From assembly GCA_902168185.1 (NCBI GenBank), contig CABHOV010000030.1, forward strand, positions 62,001-126,000: a stretch of 64,000 bases of DNA, given 5' to 3'. Under the pieces are notes generated by a model that worked only from the letters and a program-made list of their open reading frames with translations, made no database searches and was not told the DNA's origin. Both the position numbers and the translations under genes were made by a program. This document shows positions 15,510-25,082 of the stretch, piece after piece (within the stretch, counting starts at the first letter, position 1; the number at the start of each line of letters is the position of its first letter). The DNA is from an uncultured Bacteroides sp. (GTDB lineage Bacteria; Bacteroidota; Bacteroidia; Cytophagales; Cyclobacteriaceae).

Positions 15510-18053
15510 ATGAAAACGCAAAATTCCACTTTCGTTGAACTGGATACACCGCATGAGGTGAAGTCCAAAAGCTCTGCTTTCAACGAACATGAAGTAATAC
15601 ATGAGCTGAAGCACTATTTACCTGCGCAGGCTCCGCTTAAAGATTTCGTACATCACAATACACTCCATGCATTTCAAAAGTTAAAGTTCCTGGATGCACT
15701 TGGAGAAGCATCGGAATTATTCGGGTATAAAGTCCTGTTGTCATTGGACGAATACAGGACGCTATATAAATCACAACGCATTCGCGAAGAAGTAATCACA
15801 AAGGTTATCACCGAACAAAAGGGAGCGGCAGCAAAAAACGAATGGACTGAAAAGCTTCTTACAAAAGTATACGAGAACGCTGCAACACCACGCATCGGAT
15901 CATTGCGGTCCAACTGGAAGAGACATTACCAGGTAGATCTTGATTCCCTTGTACATCCTATTCTGTTCAGAATACTTTGCAGCTATCTTGATCAAGGAAT
16001 CTCGATGTGGAATTTCCCTGTGTGGCACAAAGGGTTTCTTCCTTCTGTAAAAGAAATGGAACGTAACAGCTTCACCAGTTTCTTCAGAACCAAGCGCGCC
16101 AAGAATTTATTGCTGAATGGTAATTATGCTATTAACGATCTTCTGAAAATTCTCATCGGAGACGAGTCGCTATATGAACAATATCTTTTTGATCAGCAGT
16201 TTGCACATCCAGGTTGGTCTGGTATGGTATCTACTATAGAGAATCAACCGGAGACATTGTTGGATCAAAAGAAAATCTCTCTTCATGATTTGATCACTTT
16301 TGAACTCCTGTTGGAAATCGATGCGCTCGATTCTCAATTCGGGCAGAACTGGTCTCCATTAAATCATAAATTAAAGGATAAACCTGTAGAGCTTTTTTCA
16401 AAAGTTCATAAGTCAGAATTACATGAAGTACTTTCTCTCTGGCAGCAGGCTTTTGAGTGGAGTTACTATGATGAAGTATTGGCAGGTATTCAAGCTCCAA
16501 CGAAAAAAGAAAAAGAGCTTGATGAAAAAAGTTTTCAGGCAATGTTTTGCATCGATGATCGTGAATGCTCTTTGAGACGGTACCTCGAAAAGTTCGATCC
16601 TACTTGTGAAACATTCGGTACACCCGGGTTCTTTGGTGTTGAATTTTTCTTCCGTCCTGAACACGGAAAATTTCATACTAAACTTTGTCCTGCACCGGTT
16701 ACACCTAAATTCCTGATCAAAGAAGTAGGCACGCGTAATAAAAGAAAGAAAGATATACACTTTACCAAACCAACGCATTCGCTGTTCCGCGGTTGGTTGA
16801 TTACACATACACTAGGCTTTTGGTCTGCTCTAAGACTTTTCATAAATATATTCAAACCGTCAATGAGCCCTGCGGCTGCTTCTTCGTTCCGTCACATGGA
16901 CAAGTATGCACAGCTTACCATTGAAAATAAAAATCCAGGTCATCGTGAACATGACTTACAGGTAGGATTCACAATCGATGAAATGGCTATACGCGTAGAA
17001 GGACTTCTGAAAAGCATTGGCCTTGTAAAAGATTTCGCTCCTATAGTATATGTTGTAGGTCATGGTTCAAGCAGTGTAAACAATCCACATTATGCCGCGT
17101 ATGATTGTGGTGCTTGTTCCGGTAGAGCTGGGTCTGTAAATGCACGTGTTATCTGCTTTATGGCTAACCATCCAAAGGTTCGGGAAATACTGGCAGGTAA
17201 AGGAATTGTGATTCCGGAACAGACACAATTTGTTGGTGGCCTTCACGACACTACTCGCGATGAGATAGTTTTCTTTGACGAAGATTCTCTTTCAGACAAG
17301 AATAAGAACAGCCATGTGAAGCATGAAGAATTGTTCGCAAAAGTATTAGACTATAATTCTAAAGAGAGATCAAGAAGATTTGAGTCTATCGACACAAAAT
17401 TGAGTCCTGCAAAAATTCATGATAAGATCAGAAGACGCTCAGTTTCTTTATTCGAACCACGCCCTGAACTTAACCACGCCACCAATGCACTTTGCGTTGT
17501 AGGGAGAAGAGAACTTTCAAAGGGTTTATTCCTGGACAGACGTTCTTTCATGAACTCGTTTAACTATAAAGTTGACCCGGAAGGACAATACTTGTTTAAT
17601 ATACTCAAGGCTGCTGCCCCTGTATGCGGGGGTATAAATCTTGAATACTTCTTTTCGAGAGTTGATAATCAAAAGCTTGGTGCCGGCACAAAACTTCCGC
17701 ACAATGTAATGGGACTTTTTGGAGTTGCCAATGGTATAGATGGTGATCTGCGTCCTGGACTTCCAAGTCAGATGATTGAAGTGCATGATCCGGTGCGCCT
17801 ACTCATAATTGTTGAGCACTTCCCGGATATAGTATTACGAACGATACAAAAAGCACCGGAAACATACGAGTGGTTCATTAATGAATGGGTAAATCTTGTA
17901 ACGGTTAATCCTGAAACAAGGGAGCTTTCCGTCTTCAAAGAAGGTGCATTCCATCCCTATGAGACTTTACAAAAAACAGTGAAGGCTATAGCGGATGTAG
18001 CACCGCTGATCGAATCCCATCAGCAAAATATTCCGGTTCACGTACTCTCTTAA
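15510..18053 (+). CDS. dabA: DabA, catalytic subunit of energised CO2 uptake (DUF2309)
   Basis: 847 residues, the usual size of DUF2309 proteins. DabA is a distant beta-carbonic-anhydrase relative that, bound to DabB, is thought to hydrate CO2 in one direction using the cation gradient. The four residues shown to matter in Halothiobacillus (C351, D353, H524, C539) are all found here with the same spacing: C347 and D349 in FCIDDRE, H518 in VVGHGSS and C533 in YDCGACSG. The N-terminal PLKDFVHHNTLHAF segment is also typical. dabB starts 12 bases downstream. In the best-studied operons dabB comes first; here the order is A then B. Confidence 0.95.
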   Translation: MKTQNSTFVELDTPHEVKSKSSAFNEHEVIHELKHYLPAQAPLKDFVHHNTLHAFQKLKFLDALGEASELFGYKVLLSLDEYRTLYKSQRIREEVITKVITEQKGAAAKNEWTEKLLTKVYENAATPRIGSLRSNWKRHYQVDLDSLVHPILFRILCSYLDQGISMWNFPVWHKGFLPSVKEMERNSFTSFFRTKRAKNLLLNGNYAINDLLKILIGDESLYEQYLFDQQFAHPGWSGMVSTIENQPETLLDQKKISLHDLITFELLLEIDALDSQFGQNWSPLNHKLKDKPVELFSKVHKSELHEVLSLWQQAFEWSYYDEVLAGIQAPTKKEKELDEKSFQAMFCIDDRECSLRRYLEKFDPTCETFGTPGFFGVEFFFRPEHGKFHTKLCPAPVTPKFLIKEVGTRNKRKKDIHFTKPTHSLFRGWLITHTLGFWSALRLFINIFKPSMSPAAASSFRHMDKYAQLTIENKNPGHREHDLQVGFTIDEMAIRVEGLLKSIGLVKDFAPIVYVVGHGSSSVNNPHYAAYDCGACSGRAGSVNARVICFMANHPKVREILAGKGIVIPEQTQFVGGLHDTTRDEIVFFDEDSLSDKNKNSHVKHEELFAKVLDYNSKERSRRFESIDTKLSPAKIHDKIRRRSVSLFEPRPELNHATNALCVVGRRELSKGLFLDRRSFMNSFNYKVDPEGQYLFNILKAAAPVCGGINLEYFFSRVDNQKLGAGTKLPHNVMGLFGVANGIDGDLRPGLPSQMIEVHDPVRLLIIVEHFPDIVLRTIQKAPETYEWFINEWVNLVTVNPETRELSVFKEGAFHPYETLQKTVKAIADVAPLIESHQQNIPVHVLS

Positions 18054-18065
18054 GTTTTAACGAAC

Positions 18066-19934
18066 ATGACATCAATTCTTAATTTCTTTATACTACTTCC
18101 TTTTATAGGATATATAGTAAGCTTGCTGATTCCTGCGAAGCAGGAGACATTTATTTCAAGAGTAGCCTTTTTCACAACAGGCTTACACCTCGCAGTAGCG
18201 ATAGGCTTCCTGGGCTGGTGGTTGTTTAACGGCCATGCCACACTTAACATCAAAGACATTGCCCTCTTCCAAAGTCCGGGATATGAATTCTTCGTAGATT
18301 TCTATTTCGACAAGATCACGGCCATGTATCTTTTTGTTGGTTCGTTCCTTACATTCCTCGTCACGATATATAGCCGCGCTTACCTTCATCGCGAAGCTGG
18401 CTACAAGCGGTTCTTTAACACGGTGCTGTTCTTTTACCTCGGGTATAACATTGTAATCTTCTCCGGAAATCTTGAAACACTATTTATAGGCTGGGAGATC
18501 CTCGGCATTGCATCCTTTCTGTTGATTGCGTTTTACAGAGATCGTTATCTGCCTGTAAAAAATGCAGTGAAGATATTTTCAATTTACCGTATAGCAGATA
18601 TAGGTATAATTCTGGCTATGTGGCTAAGCCATCATTTGTGGCACGAGAACATTACATATCTGAAGTTGAATAATTATACCTTGGTAGATGCACAACTTCA
18701 GACGCATAGTCTTGTTGGTGTATTTATATCCTTAATGATCCTGATCTCGGCTGCGGCCAAGTCTGCACAGTTTCCTTTTTCATCGTGGCTGCCACGCGCC
18801 ATGGAAGGGCCAACACCCTCAAGCGCTATATTTTACGGTTCACTCTCCGTTCACCTGGGTGTATTTCTTTTACTAAGAACATTTCCTTTCTGGGAGCATC
18901 AGCTTTCGGTAAGAATTCTGATTGGTGTGGTTGGTTTGATTACGAGTATTATTGCTACCGGTATAGCCCGCGTTCAATCGTCAGTGAAAAGTCAGATCGC
19001 CTATGCATCTATAGCACAGATCGGTTTGATCTTTATTGAGGTTGCAGCCGGCCTGGAGACACTCGCGTTATTTCACTTTGCAGGAAACGCTTTCCTGAGA
19101 ACGTATCAACTCCTCGTTTCTCCATCTGTAGTAAGCTACCTGATCCGCGAACAGTTTTATAATTTCGTTCCGCGTGAGCATACATTTGAAGATTCTCTTC
19201 CTAAAAAGATAGAGTATACATTCTACATGCTTTGCCTGAAAGAATGGAACCTCGATTCGTTCATGTATCGTTACTTGTGGAATCCATTAAAATGGGCTGG
19301 TAAAAAATTAGGATTCCTGACACTGCAACGTGCTCTGTTCTTTTTTATACCAGCATATCTCCTGGGTGTATTTTTCTTATACAATGAAGAAGTGCTGCCA
19401 GCCAGCATCCACGAACAGTTACCTATAGTATTTGCGCTTATCGGTTTGATTATGGTGCTTAAATCCTTCACAGAAAGAAAGAGAGCACGTTTAAGCTGGT
19501 CGTTGGTGATCATGAATCACTTCTGGGTAGCACTGGCCGTTTCGTTCAACGAGCATTTCAGTTATAATCATACGGTGTTATACCTGAGTGGTATCACGAT
19601 AGCCGGTGTGGTAGGATTTATATGTCTTCGTACACTAAAGACACTTGAAGGAAGTATAGGGCTCGATCAGTTTCATGGTCACTCGTATAAACACCGTGGT
19701 ATAGCATTGATATTTTTGCTTGCATGTTTAGGACTATCCGGCTTTCCGATCACGCCTACTTTCATTGGTGAAGATTTGATCTTTAGCCACATACACGAAG
19801 ATCAGGCGTTGCTCGCACTGTTCATTTCATTGAGTTTCATCATCGATGGATTGGCGATCATCCGGATTTATGCGCGTGTCTTCCTGGGCCCGCATGTAAA
19901 ATCGATCTACGAGATGGCATACCGCTCCTCGTAA
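18066..19934 (+). CDS. dabB: DabB, NuoL-like cation-conducting membrane subunit
   Basis: 622 residues, nearly all membrane helices, of the NuoL/MrpA antiporter family. Signature pieces: FIGWEILGIASFLLIAFYRDRYLP (the helix with the conserved Glu), SAAAKSAQFPFSSWLPRAMEGPTPSSA (the best-conserved NuoL motif) and SSVKSQIAYASIAQIGLIF, with a Lys needed for proton conduction. It forms a pair with DabA, just upstream, to drive CO2 uptake. It is not part of a respiratory complex I operon: no other nuo genes lie nearby except the short NuoC-like gene at 8177. A terminator hairpin follows at 19965. Confidence 0.93.
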   Translation: MTSILNFFILLPFIGYIVSLLIPAKQETFISRVAFFTTGLHLAVAIGFLGWWLFNGHATLNIKDIALFQSPGYEFFVDFYFDKITAMYLFVGSFLTFLVTIYSRAYLHREAGYKRFFNTVLFFYLGYNIVIFSGNLETLFIGWEILGIASFLLIAFYRDRYLPVKNAVKIFSIYRIADIGIILAMWLSHHLWHENITYLKLNNYTLVDAQLQTHSLVGVFISLMILISAAAKSAQFPFSSWLPRAMEGPTPSSAIFYGSLSVHLGVFLLLRTFPFWEHQLSVRILIGVVGLITSIIATGIARVQSSVKSQIAYASIAQIGLIFIEVAAGLETLALFHFAGNAFLRTYQLLVSPSVVSYLIREQFYNFVPREHTFEDSLPKKIEYTFYMLCLKEWNLDSFMYRYLWNPLKWAGKKLGFLTLQRALFFFIPAYLLGVFFLYNEEVLPASIHEQLPIVFALIGLIMVLKSFTERKRARLSWSLVIMNHFWVALAVSFNEHFSYNHTVLYLSGITIAGVVGFICLRTLKTLEGSIGLDQFHGHSYKHRGIALIFLLACLGLSGFPITPTFIGEDLIFSHIHEDQALLALFISLSFIIDGLAIIRIYARVFLGPHVKSIYEMAYRSS

Positions 19935-19964
19935 GTATACTTTCTATTGAAAATTAATCAGGAC

Positions 19965-20003
19965 ACAAGTACATCGACCACCGTTGGTGTACTTGTTCTT
20001 TTT
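19965..20003 (+). terminator. Intrinsic terminator after dabB
   Basis: Arms ACAAGTACA and TGTACTTGT (nine bp, 14-base loop) followed by TCTTTTTA. It sits between the convergent dabB and saccharopine dehydrogenase genes. Confidence 0.7.
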
Positions 20004-21336
20004 AGTTCATTTCTGATTCAGTTAACTCGACACCTAATGTTTTCAATTCCTGCAAAATCGGTGTATAGAATTCGGAAGAAACCGGTATCACTACTCCCCT
20101 GCTTTGAATCTTGCCTTGCAATAAAAGTTTAGCGGCTATGCCCAACGGCAAGCCTACTGTTTTTGCCATCGCGGTATTGATAACATCTTCACCTCTTGCA
20201 ATAAGGGATGCTTGTATTTCATGCTGATGGTTTTCTTTGTCATACAAAAAGCGATGCCACATTACAATAAAATCGTTGTCGCCAACTTTCAGCCTCCACT
20301 TCTTATTTAATATATACTCCAGGATCTGAGCCGGTGTACCGCTGTCCAATCCAACAAGCTCGTCATCAAACAAACCGGACCAACGCAACCGTTCCATTTC
20401 CGGTCCATCGGGCTTCAATGAAAAGCTTTTCATCAACTTCTCTTCGAAAGATATACGTTTATCACCGTCTACAAATGAGTTTATAAAACCCCGGTGCGTC
20501 ATGGTATTGACACCTTCCATTAAATACGTATCATCACAACAACCTAACTGTACTAATATATCCCAGGCTGCACAAAACCCTTTATTACGAAGTGTGCCGC
20601 GCAGCATCGTTTTTATGCCTGTTAATTTATAGGTATCTATATATTTCAGTGAATCCCGGTTGGCGTAACCTTCATACTCACCATAGCCAGGCACATTTAC
20701 GGGTGTGACGCGTTTAAAAAGCTGCTGATAGGGTATATATTTATATTCACCTTCATGAGTATACTTTGCAGTACTTTGTCCTGCCATTACAACATTGCGT
20801 GAGTTCCAGGTAAATTTATACCTCCACGGATTGCCGGGGTCAGTCTCCGGAGCGATCAGTCCACCAGTGAACGATTCAAATGAAGTAAGCTTTCCGCCAT
20901 CCTGCTTGATCTTATCTATAACCTGCATGGCGCTCATATGATCTATGCCTGGATCGAGTCCACACTCATTCAAAAAAAGTAAACCCTTCGCCTGGGCATC
21001 TTCATGAAAAGCATTCATCTCTTCCGAAACATAACTGGCTGTCAATAAATGTTTGCTCAGTGCAAGACAATACTTTGCAACCATGGGATGAAAGTGTGCA
21101 GGTAATAATGAGATCACCACATCTGCCTGCGCTATAGATTTTCTACTCTCGTCTTCATGGTTCACATCAAACCGAATGGCTTCTCCTGCTGGTGAATTTC
21201 CAACACGCTCACGTGCTGCATCGACAGAAAGATCACCCACTAAAATCTTCCAGCCATTCTCTTTCGCCTGCTGAAGTAAATATGAAATTAAAACGGCTGA
21301 TGATCGCCCGGCACCCAATGCTAGAATTGTCTTCAT
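20002..21336 (-). CDS. Saccharopine dehydrogenase-family protein
   Basis: 444 residues. The N-terminal Rossmann fold starts with ILALGAGRSSAVLISYLL, and the middle contains the family's NECGLDPGIDHMSAMQVIDKI segment and GLIAPETDPGNPWRYKFTWNSRNVV. This order matches saccharopine reductase/dehydrogenase C-terminal-domain proteins, which act on the C-N bond of saccharopine (lysine metabolism) using NAD(P). In bacteria many members have other substrates, for example carboxynorspermidine synthase. I therefore do not give a gene symbol. It is transcribed away from cdd and has a consensus promoter right before its ATG. Confidence 0.88.
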   Translation of the reverse strand: MKTILALGAGRSSAVLISYLLQQAKENGWKILVGDLSVDAARERVGNSPAGEAIRFDVNHEDESRKSIAQADVVISLLPAHFHPMVAKYCLALSKHLLTASYVSEEMNAFHEDAQAKGLLFLNECGLDPGIDHMSAMQVIDKIKQDGGKLTSFESFTGGLIAPETDPGNPWRYKFTWNSRNVVMAGQSTAKYTHEGEYKYIPYQQLFKRVTPVNVPGYGEYEGYANRDSLKYIDTYKLTGIKTMLRGTLRNKGFCAAWDILVQLGCCDDTYLMEGVNTMTHRGFINSFVDGDKRISFEEKLMKSFSLKPDGPEMERLRWSGLFDDELVGLDSGTPAQILEYILNKKWRLKVGDNDFIVMWHRFLYDKENHQHEIQASLIARGEDVINTAMAKTVGLPLGIAAKLLLQGKIQSRGVVIPVSSEFYTPILQELKTLGVELTESEMN

Positions 21337-21341
21337 GAAAT

Positions 21342-21374
21342 CAAATCTAAAAATTTAAATGTAGCCATAATGCA
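21342..21374 (-). promoter_or_regulatory. Promoter of the saccharopine dehydrogenase-family gene
   Basis: Minus strand: TTG, about 23 bases of spacer, then TAGATTTG (plus-strand 21342-21349), an exact TAnnTTTG match. It ends five bases before the ATG at 21336, so the transcript may lack a leader. Confidence 0.45.
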
Positions 21375-21491
21375 ACGTGGTAAAACTACAGGAGAAAACA
21401 TAAAGCCGAAAGTAGAAACGATATGCTTTGTGCGCGATGCATTTTGCTATCGCTTTTTCACTAACTTTTGATTTTTTTAAAGACGCCCGCT

Positions 21492-21956
21492 ATGAAAGAA
21501 TTTATAATTGTTAATCAACTCAGTGACCTGGACGATCATTCAAAAGAACTTGTCTTAAAGGCGAAGGAAGCACTCGCACATGCCTATGCACCGTACTCTA
21601 ACTTTATGGTTGGTGCTGCTGCTTTACTGGACGATGGCTCAATCATCACAGGCATGAATCAGGAGAACGCTGCTTATCCTTCCGGGTTGTGTGCAGAGCG
21701 AGTAGCATTATTTTCAGCGTACTCACTTTACCCAAATGTTACAATTCTTAAAGTTGCCGTGACAGCGCAAAGGCGTGGCGAGAGTGAGTTAACTCCCGCT
21801 ACTTGCTGTGGAGAATGCCGCCAGGTGTTATTGGAGTTTGAAAACCGCCAGAAAACACCCATTGAGATCATTATGCAGAGCCAGCAGCATCAATGGATCA
21901 AAGCACCTTCTGCTTTATCATTGCTTCCCTTTGGCTTCACAAGTGCCAGTTTATGA
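21492..21956 (+). CDS. cdd: Cytidine deaminase
   Basis: 154 residues from the ATG at 21492 (an in-frame TTG at 21468 is unlikely). It deaminates cytidine and deoxycytidine in pyrimidine salvage. Residues: substrate loop AYAPYSNFMVGAA, zinc motif CAERVA (Cys ligand and catalytic Glu) and PATCCGECRQVL with the other two Cys ligands. The short length fits the homotetrameric class. A TTG/TAACTTTT promoter-like pair lies at about 21443-21469. Confidence 0.94.
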   Translation: MKEFIIVNQLSDLDDHSKELVLKAKEALAHAYAPYSNFMVGAAALLDDGSIITGMNQENAAYPSGLCAERVALFSAYSLYPNVTILKVAVTAQRRGESELTPATCCGECRQVLLEFENRQKTPIEIIMQSQQHQWIKAPSALSLLPFGFTSASL

Positions 21957-22066
21957 TCTGAGTTGAGATACTGTCCGATCAGGAAACCACTTCTTCAATT
22001 TTTCACTTTCACCCTTTTTCATACAGCCGTTTTGGCGTTTAGGGTATTTTAGTTTACTTGGGGATT

Positions 22067-23950
22067 ATGAAATTTCTGCGCAATACTTCTCTGCGACTGA
22101 TCGGTATCTATCTCCTCGTTGTAATGTTTTTGATATACTTCGCAGAATACTATATCATTCAGCATCGCATTGACGTGCTTGATGAGGTAGAGCAGAAGCT
22201 GGACTTTACCCGCAGCGCAGAGCTTTCCAGCCAGCAAATTTCTTTGCTGGTGCAACGCCACCTGGCCCATAATGAAGATCTTACCGTAGACATAGAAGCT
22301 AAAATTGTTCATCAGGAACACCTGCTGGAGATTTTAGGAAAGGGTGGCCGCATAGATAGAACCGATGTGATTCTTAAACCACTTTCACGACTTCCTAAAA
22401 TTTCATACGACAACTTAAAAGAATATTGGGAAGAGTATAAAACTTCAGTGCGCGATATTCTTGCCCTTCAGCATAAGGTTCCGTCAGCAACAACGGACCA
22501 AGCTCAGGTTCCAGTACAAAGTACAACAGACTCCACCACAAGTACACCGGCTGTTGCAACTCCTACAGAAGTCAAACCGGTTGTGTCAGTTAAAATGTTG
22601 GCGGCAGCAGCCTTGAAGGAAGAAAGTTTATCGCTTACGCTTTCTGAATGGTACGACAATCTCTTTGACGACCTGGAGACAGAAGTATGGAGAGAAAAAT
22701 CTTCTGTACACGGCTGGGTAATTGCAATCATTATTTTTGATGTTGCCTTGCTTACGCTGATCTTCTTTGCATTCAACAAGTATGTTCTTGAACCTATCAA
22801 CAAACTTGGCTTAAACACAGCGAATCACCAGCAGGTTACGAACACTGCTCCCAATGAAATTGGTAAACTCTCCGAGCAAATCAATGAGACACTTGAAAAT
22901 TTAAAGGACGCCACAGACTTTGTAACTGCCATTGGACAGGGCAATCTGGATATGGATTACAAGGCATCATTGGACAGTCGCTATAATCATGGTAAGAATA
23001 AACTTGCTGATTCTTTAATAGACATGCAAGGCAAACTAAAATCATTGAACGAAGAAGAACGCAAGCGTCAGTGGGCCAATGAAGGTCTGGCTAAGTTTGT
23101 TGACATTCTTCGCTCTTCGAATGATAACATTGTTGCCTTGAGTGATAAGGTTATTGCTGCACTCGCGCAGTATACCAAATCAAATCAGGGTGCGCTCTAT
23201 ATTTACAATGATGATGACGAGTATAATAAGCACCTTGAACTGGTGTCGTTGTTTGCATTTGACATCAAGAAATTTGAAACGCGCAAGATCAAATTAGGTG
23301 AAGGGCTTCTTGGACAGACTTTTCTTGAAGGGGAAACAAATTATTACACGAATTTTCCGGATGAGTATATCCGCATCACTTCAGGTTTAGGAGATGCCAA
23401 CCCTAGGTCTATCCTCATTGTCCCACTTAAAGTGGACACTCAGATTTATGGTATTGTTGAGCTTGCTTCGTTTAACGAATATGCTCCACACGAAATAGCA
23501 TTCGTAGAAAAACTGGGAGAGACCATTGCCTCCACAATCGGATCGGTTAAAGCAGCTGAGAAGAATAAAGATTTGATTGAACAGTTTCAGACGCAGACCG
23601 AACAAATGCGCGCGCAGGAAGAAGAGATGCGTCAGAACATGGAGGAATTACAAGCCACACAAGAAGAAGTTGCTCGTAAAGAACGTGGCTATATTGAACG
23701 TATACAGGAGTTAGAACAACAATCTGTTAACTCATCTGTTACTACAGATAAATTAGAAGAGGTAACATCAGACTTTATTCGCAAAGAACGCGATCATCTG
23801 GAGAAGATTAACGCTCTTGAAAAACAACTTTCTCAAAAGCCTGAGAAAGCCGATGACTGGCAAATTGCAGAAGAGGTTGTCCAAACGCTGAAAGTAAATT
23901 TGAAAGCACTGGAAATTACACAAGAAGAACTTAATCGTAAATTAAAGTAA
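22067..23950 (+). CDS. Membrane sensor with HAMP-like region, GAF domain and coiled coil
   Basis: 627 residues from the ATG at 22067. Order: TM1 (about 8-28), a mostly helical outside region with a Thr/Pro-rich linker (TTDSTTSTPAVATPTEV, about 150-170), TM2 (VIAIIIFDVALLTLIFFAF), HAMP-like stretch, GAF domain (about 345-495, with EGLLGQTFLEGE and SILIVPLKVDTQIYGIVELASF), then a long coiled coil (QMRAQEEEMRQNMEELQATQEE). There is no kinase, cyclase or phosphatase domain, so it probably passes a signal through protein contacts. Its GAF and coiled coil closely resemble those of the 1155-residue sensor at 26460. Confidence 0.82.
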   Translation: MKFLRNTSLRLIGIYLLVVMFLIYFAEYYIIQHRIDVLDEVEQKLDFTRSAELSSQQISLLVQRHLAHNEDLTVDIEAKIVHQEHLLEILGKGGRIDRTDVILKPLSRLPKISYDNLKEYWEEYKTSVRDILALQHKVPSATTDQAQVPVQSTTDSTTSTPAVATPTEVKPVVSVKMLAAAALKEESLSLTLSEWYDNLFDDLETEVWREKSSVHGWVIAIIIFDVALLTLIFFAFNKYVLEPINKLGLNTANHQQVTNTAPNEIGKLSEQINETLENLKDATDFVTAIGQGNLDMDYKASLDSRYNHGKNKLADSLIDMQGKLKSLNEEERKRQWANEGLAKFVDILRSSNDNIVALSDKVIAALAQYTKSNQGALYIYNDDDEYNKHLELVSLFAFDIKKFETRKIKLGEGLLGQTFLEGETNYYTNFPDEYIRITSGLGDANPRSILIVPLKVDTQIYGIVELASFNEYAPHEIAFVEKLGETIASTIGSVKAAEKNKDLIEQFQTQTEQMRAQEEEMRQNMEELQATQEEVARKERGYIERIQELEQQSVNSSVTTDKLEEVTSDFIRKERDHLEKINALEKQLSQKPEKADDWQIAEEVVQTLKVNLKALEITQEELNRKLK

Positions 23951-24240
23951 TAAATGGCCCGAAAGGCGGGAAGTAAAGGTGTCCTGAAGTAGATGGATAT
24001 ACATTACTCACCAGCCTTTACATTGCGTAACTTCGAATTCCAGTGTTTGACCTGCCATTCGTTTTTTCAAAGTTTTTAGTCCCCTTTTATCAACTAATTA
24101 GGACGATTTAGTTAATTTGATTTACTTAGAAAATTGTGTGCTACAGATGCTTTTGAACATATGTAAGATTTAATGATCAAATCCATCCGGTAGTTTACCA
24201 GAGAAATTAATTTTGGGTTCCTTTTTATAAAGACCTGTTC
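23951..24240. other. Gene-free stretch of 290 bases
   Basis: AT-rich, without tRNA-like structure or a coding frame longer than about a dozen codons. The only signal seen is a TAATTTTG box at 24208-24215, an exact TAnnTTTG match that may start the cheR operon 25 bases before its ATG. Confidence 0.5.
24208..24215 (+). promoter_or_regulatory. -7 box before cheR
   Basis: TAATTTTG matches TAnnTTTG. The region about 20 bases upstream (TAGTTTACC) has no TTG, so the -33 element is weak. Confidence 0.35.
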
Positions 24241-25062
24241 ATGCTCGATATCGACATTGCTGACCTTAAAAGAATCTCGGAGCTAATCTACCAGAAGTAT
24301 AATTACGACTTCAGGAATTATGCGATGTCTTCTTTTAAAAGGCGCGTACTCCGCATCATGGAATTGAAGAAACTTTCCGTTGATGCACTTTTAAAAAAAT
24401 TGGTGGATCAACCTTCGTTCATCAATGAGTTTCTGGATGAGCTTACGGTAAACGTAACAGAGATGTTCCGTGACCCGAGCTTCTGGCGCATTATGCGCGA
24501 GGAGATCATCCCGGCCATCATGCTTAACCATAAGCAATTTAAAATATGGCATGCAGGCTGCTCCTCCGGAGAAGAGGTTGTATCGATGTGTATCATGTTG
24601 AAGGAGATGGGTATACTTCATGACGTTACCCTTATTGCTACCGACCTTGATGTAAACATCCTTGATAAAGCGAAGCTGGCTACATATCCGATAAAGAATA
24701 TGGAGCTCAACGAAAAGAACTATATCCGCTTTCAGGGTACACGAAGTTTCAAAGACTACTACCGCGAAGAAAACGGCAACGCTGTTTTCAATAAAGATCT
24801 TCTGATGAATGTTTCGTTCCGCAGGCATGACCTGGTAACGGGAGACATCTTCAACAAATTCGACCTTGTGCTTTGCCGTAACGTGATGATCTATTTCAAT
24901 CAGGCCTTGCAGAACGAGGTATTAAAAAAATTCCATGAGAGCTTATTCAAGTACGGGTACCTGGCTATTGGTTCAAAAGAATCACTGATCTGGTGCGATT
25001 ATGCGAACCGCTTCATCGTGGTGAACAACGAAGAGAAGATTTATAAGAAAATAAAAGATTAA
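24241..25062 (+). CDS. cheR: CheR-type protein-glutamate O-methyltransferase
   Basis: 273 residues. It transfers methyl groups from SAM to glutamates of receptor-like proteins. The N-terminal helical domain (about 1-75; MSSFKRRVLRIM) and the SAM-binding domain are both present: IWHAGCSSGEEVVS (motif I), TLIATDLDVNILDKA (acidic residue for the ribose) and DLVLCRNVMIYFN, a CheR hallmark. It opens a run of same-strand genes with a CheB-type esterase 20 bases downstream, but there is no CheA, CheW or classical MCP in the window. The substrate could be one of the nearby coiled-coil membrane sensors (inference). Confidence 0.93.
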   Translation: MLDIDIADLKRISELIYQKYNYDFRNYAMSSFKRRVLRIMELKKLSVDALLKKLVDQPSFINEFLDELTVNVTEMFRDPSFWRIMREEIIPAIMLNHKQFKIWHAGCSSGEEVVSMCIMLKEMGILHDVTLIATDLDVNILDKAKLATYPIKNMELNEKNYIRFQGTRSFKDYYREENGNAVFNKDLLMNVSFRRHDLVTGDIFNKFDLVLCRNVMIYFNQALQNEVLKKFHESLFKYGYLAIGSKESLIWCDYANRFIVVNNEEKIYKKIKD

Positions 25063-25082
25063 GTGAAGTTTGCCTTTTACGA

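Noticed and set aside
23954-23992. 12-codon basic ORF after the GAF sensor gene
   Set aside because: Too short and without context to support it as a gene.
24391-24828. 145-codon open frame antisense to cheR
   Set aside because: It is the reverse frame of a well-conserved gene, with no signal, motif or start context.
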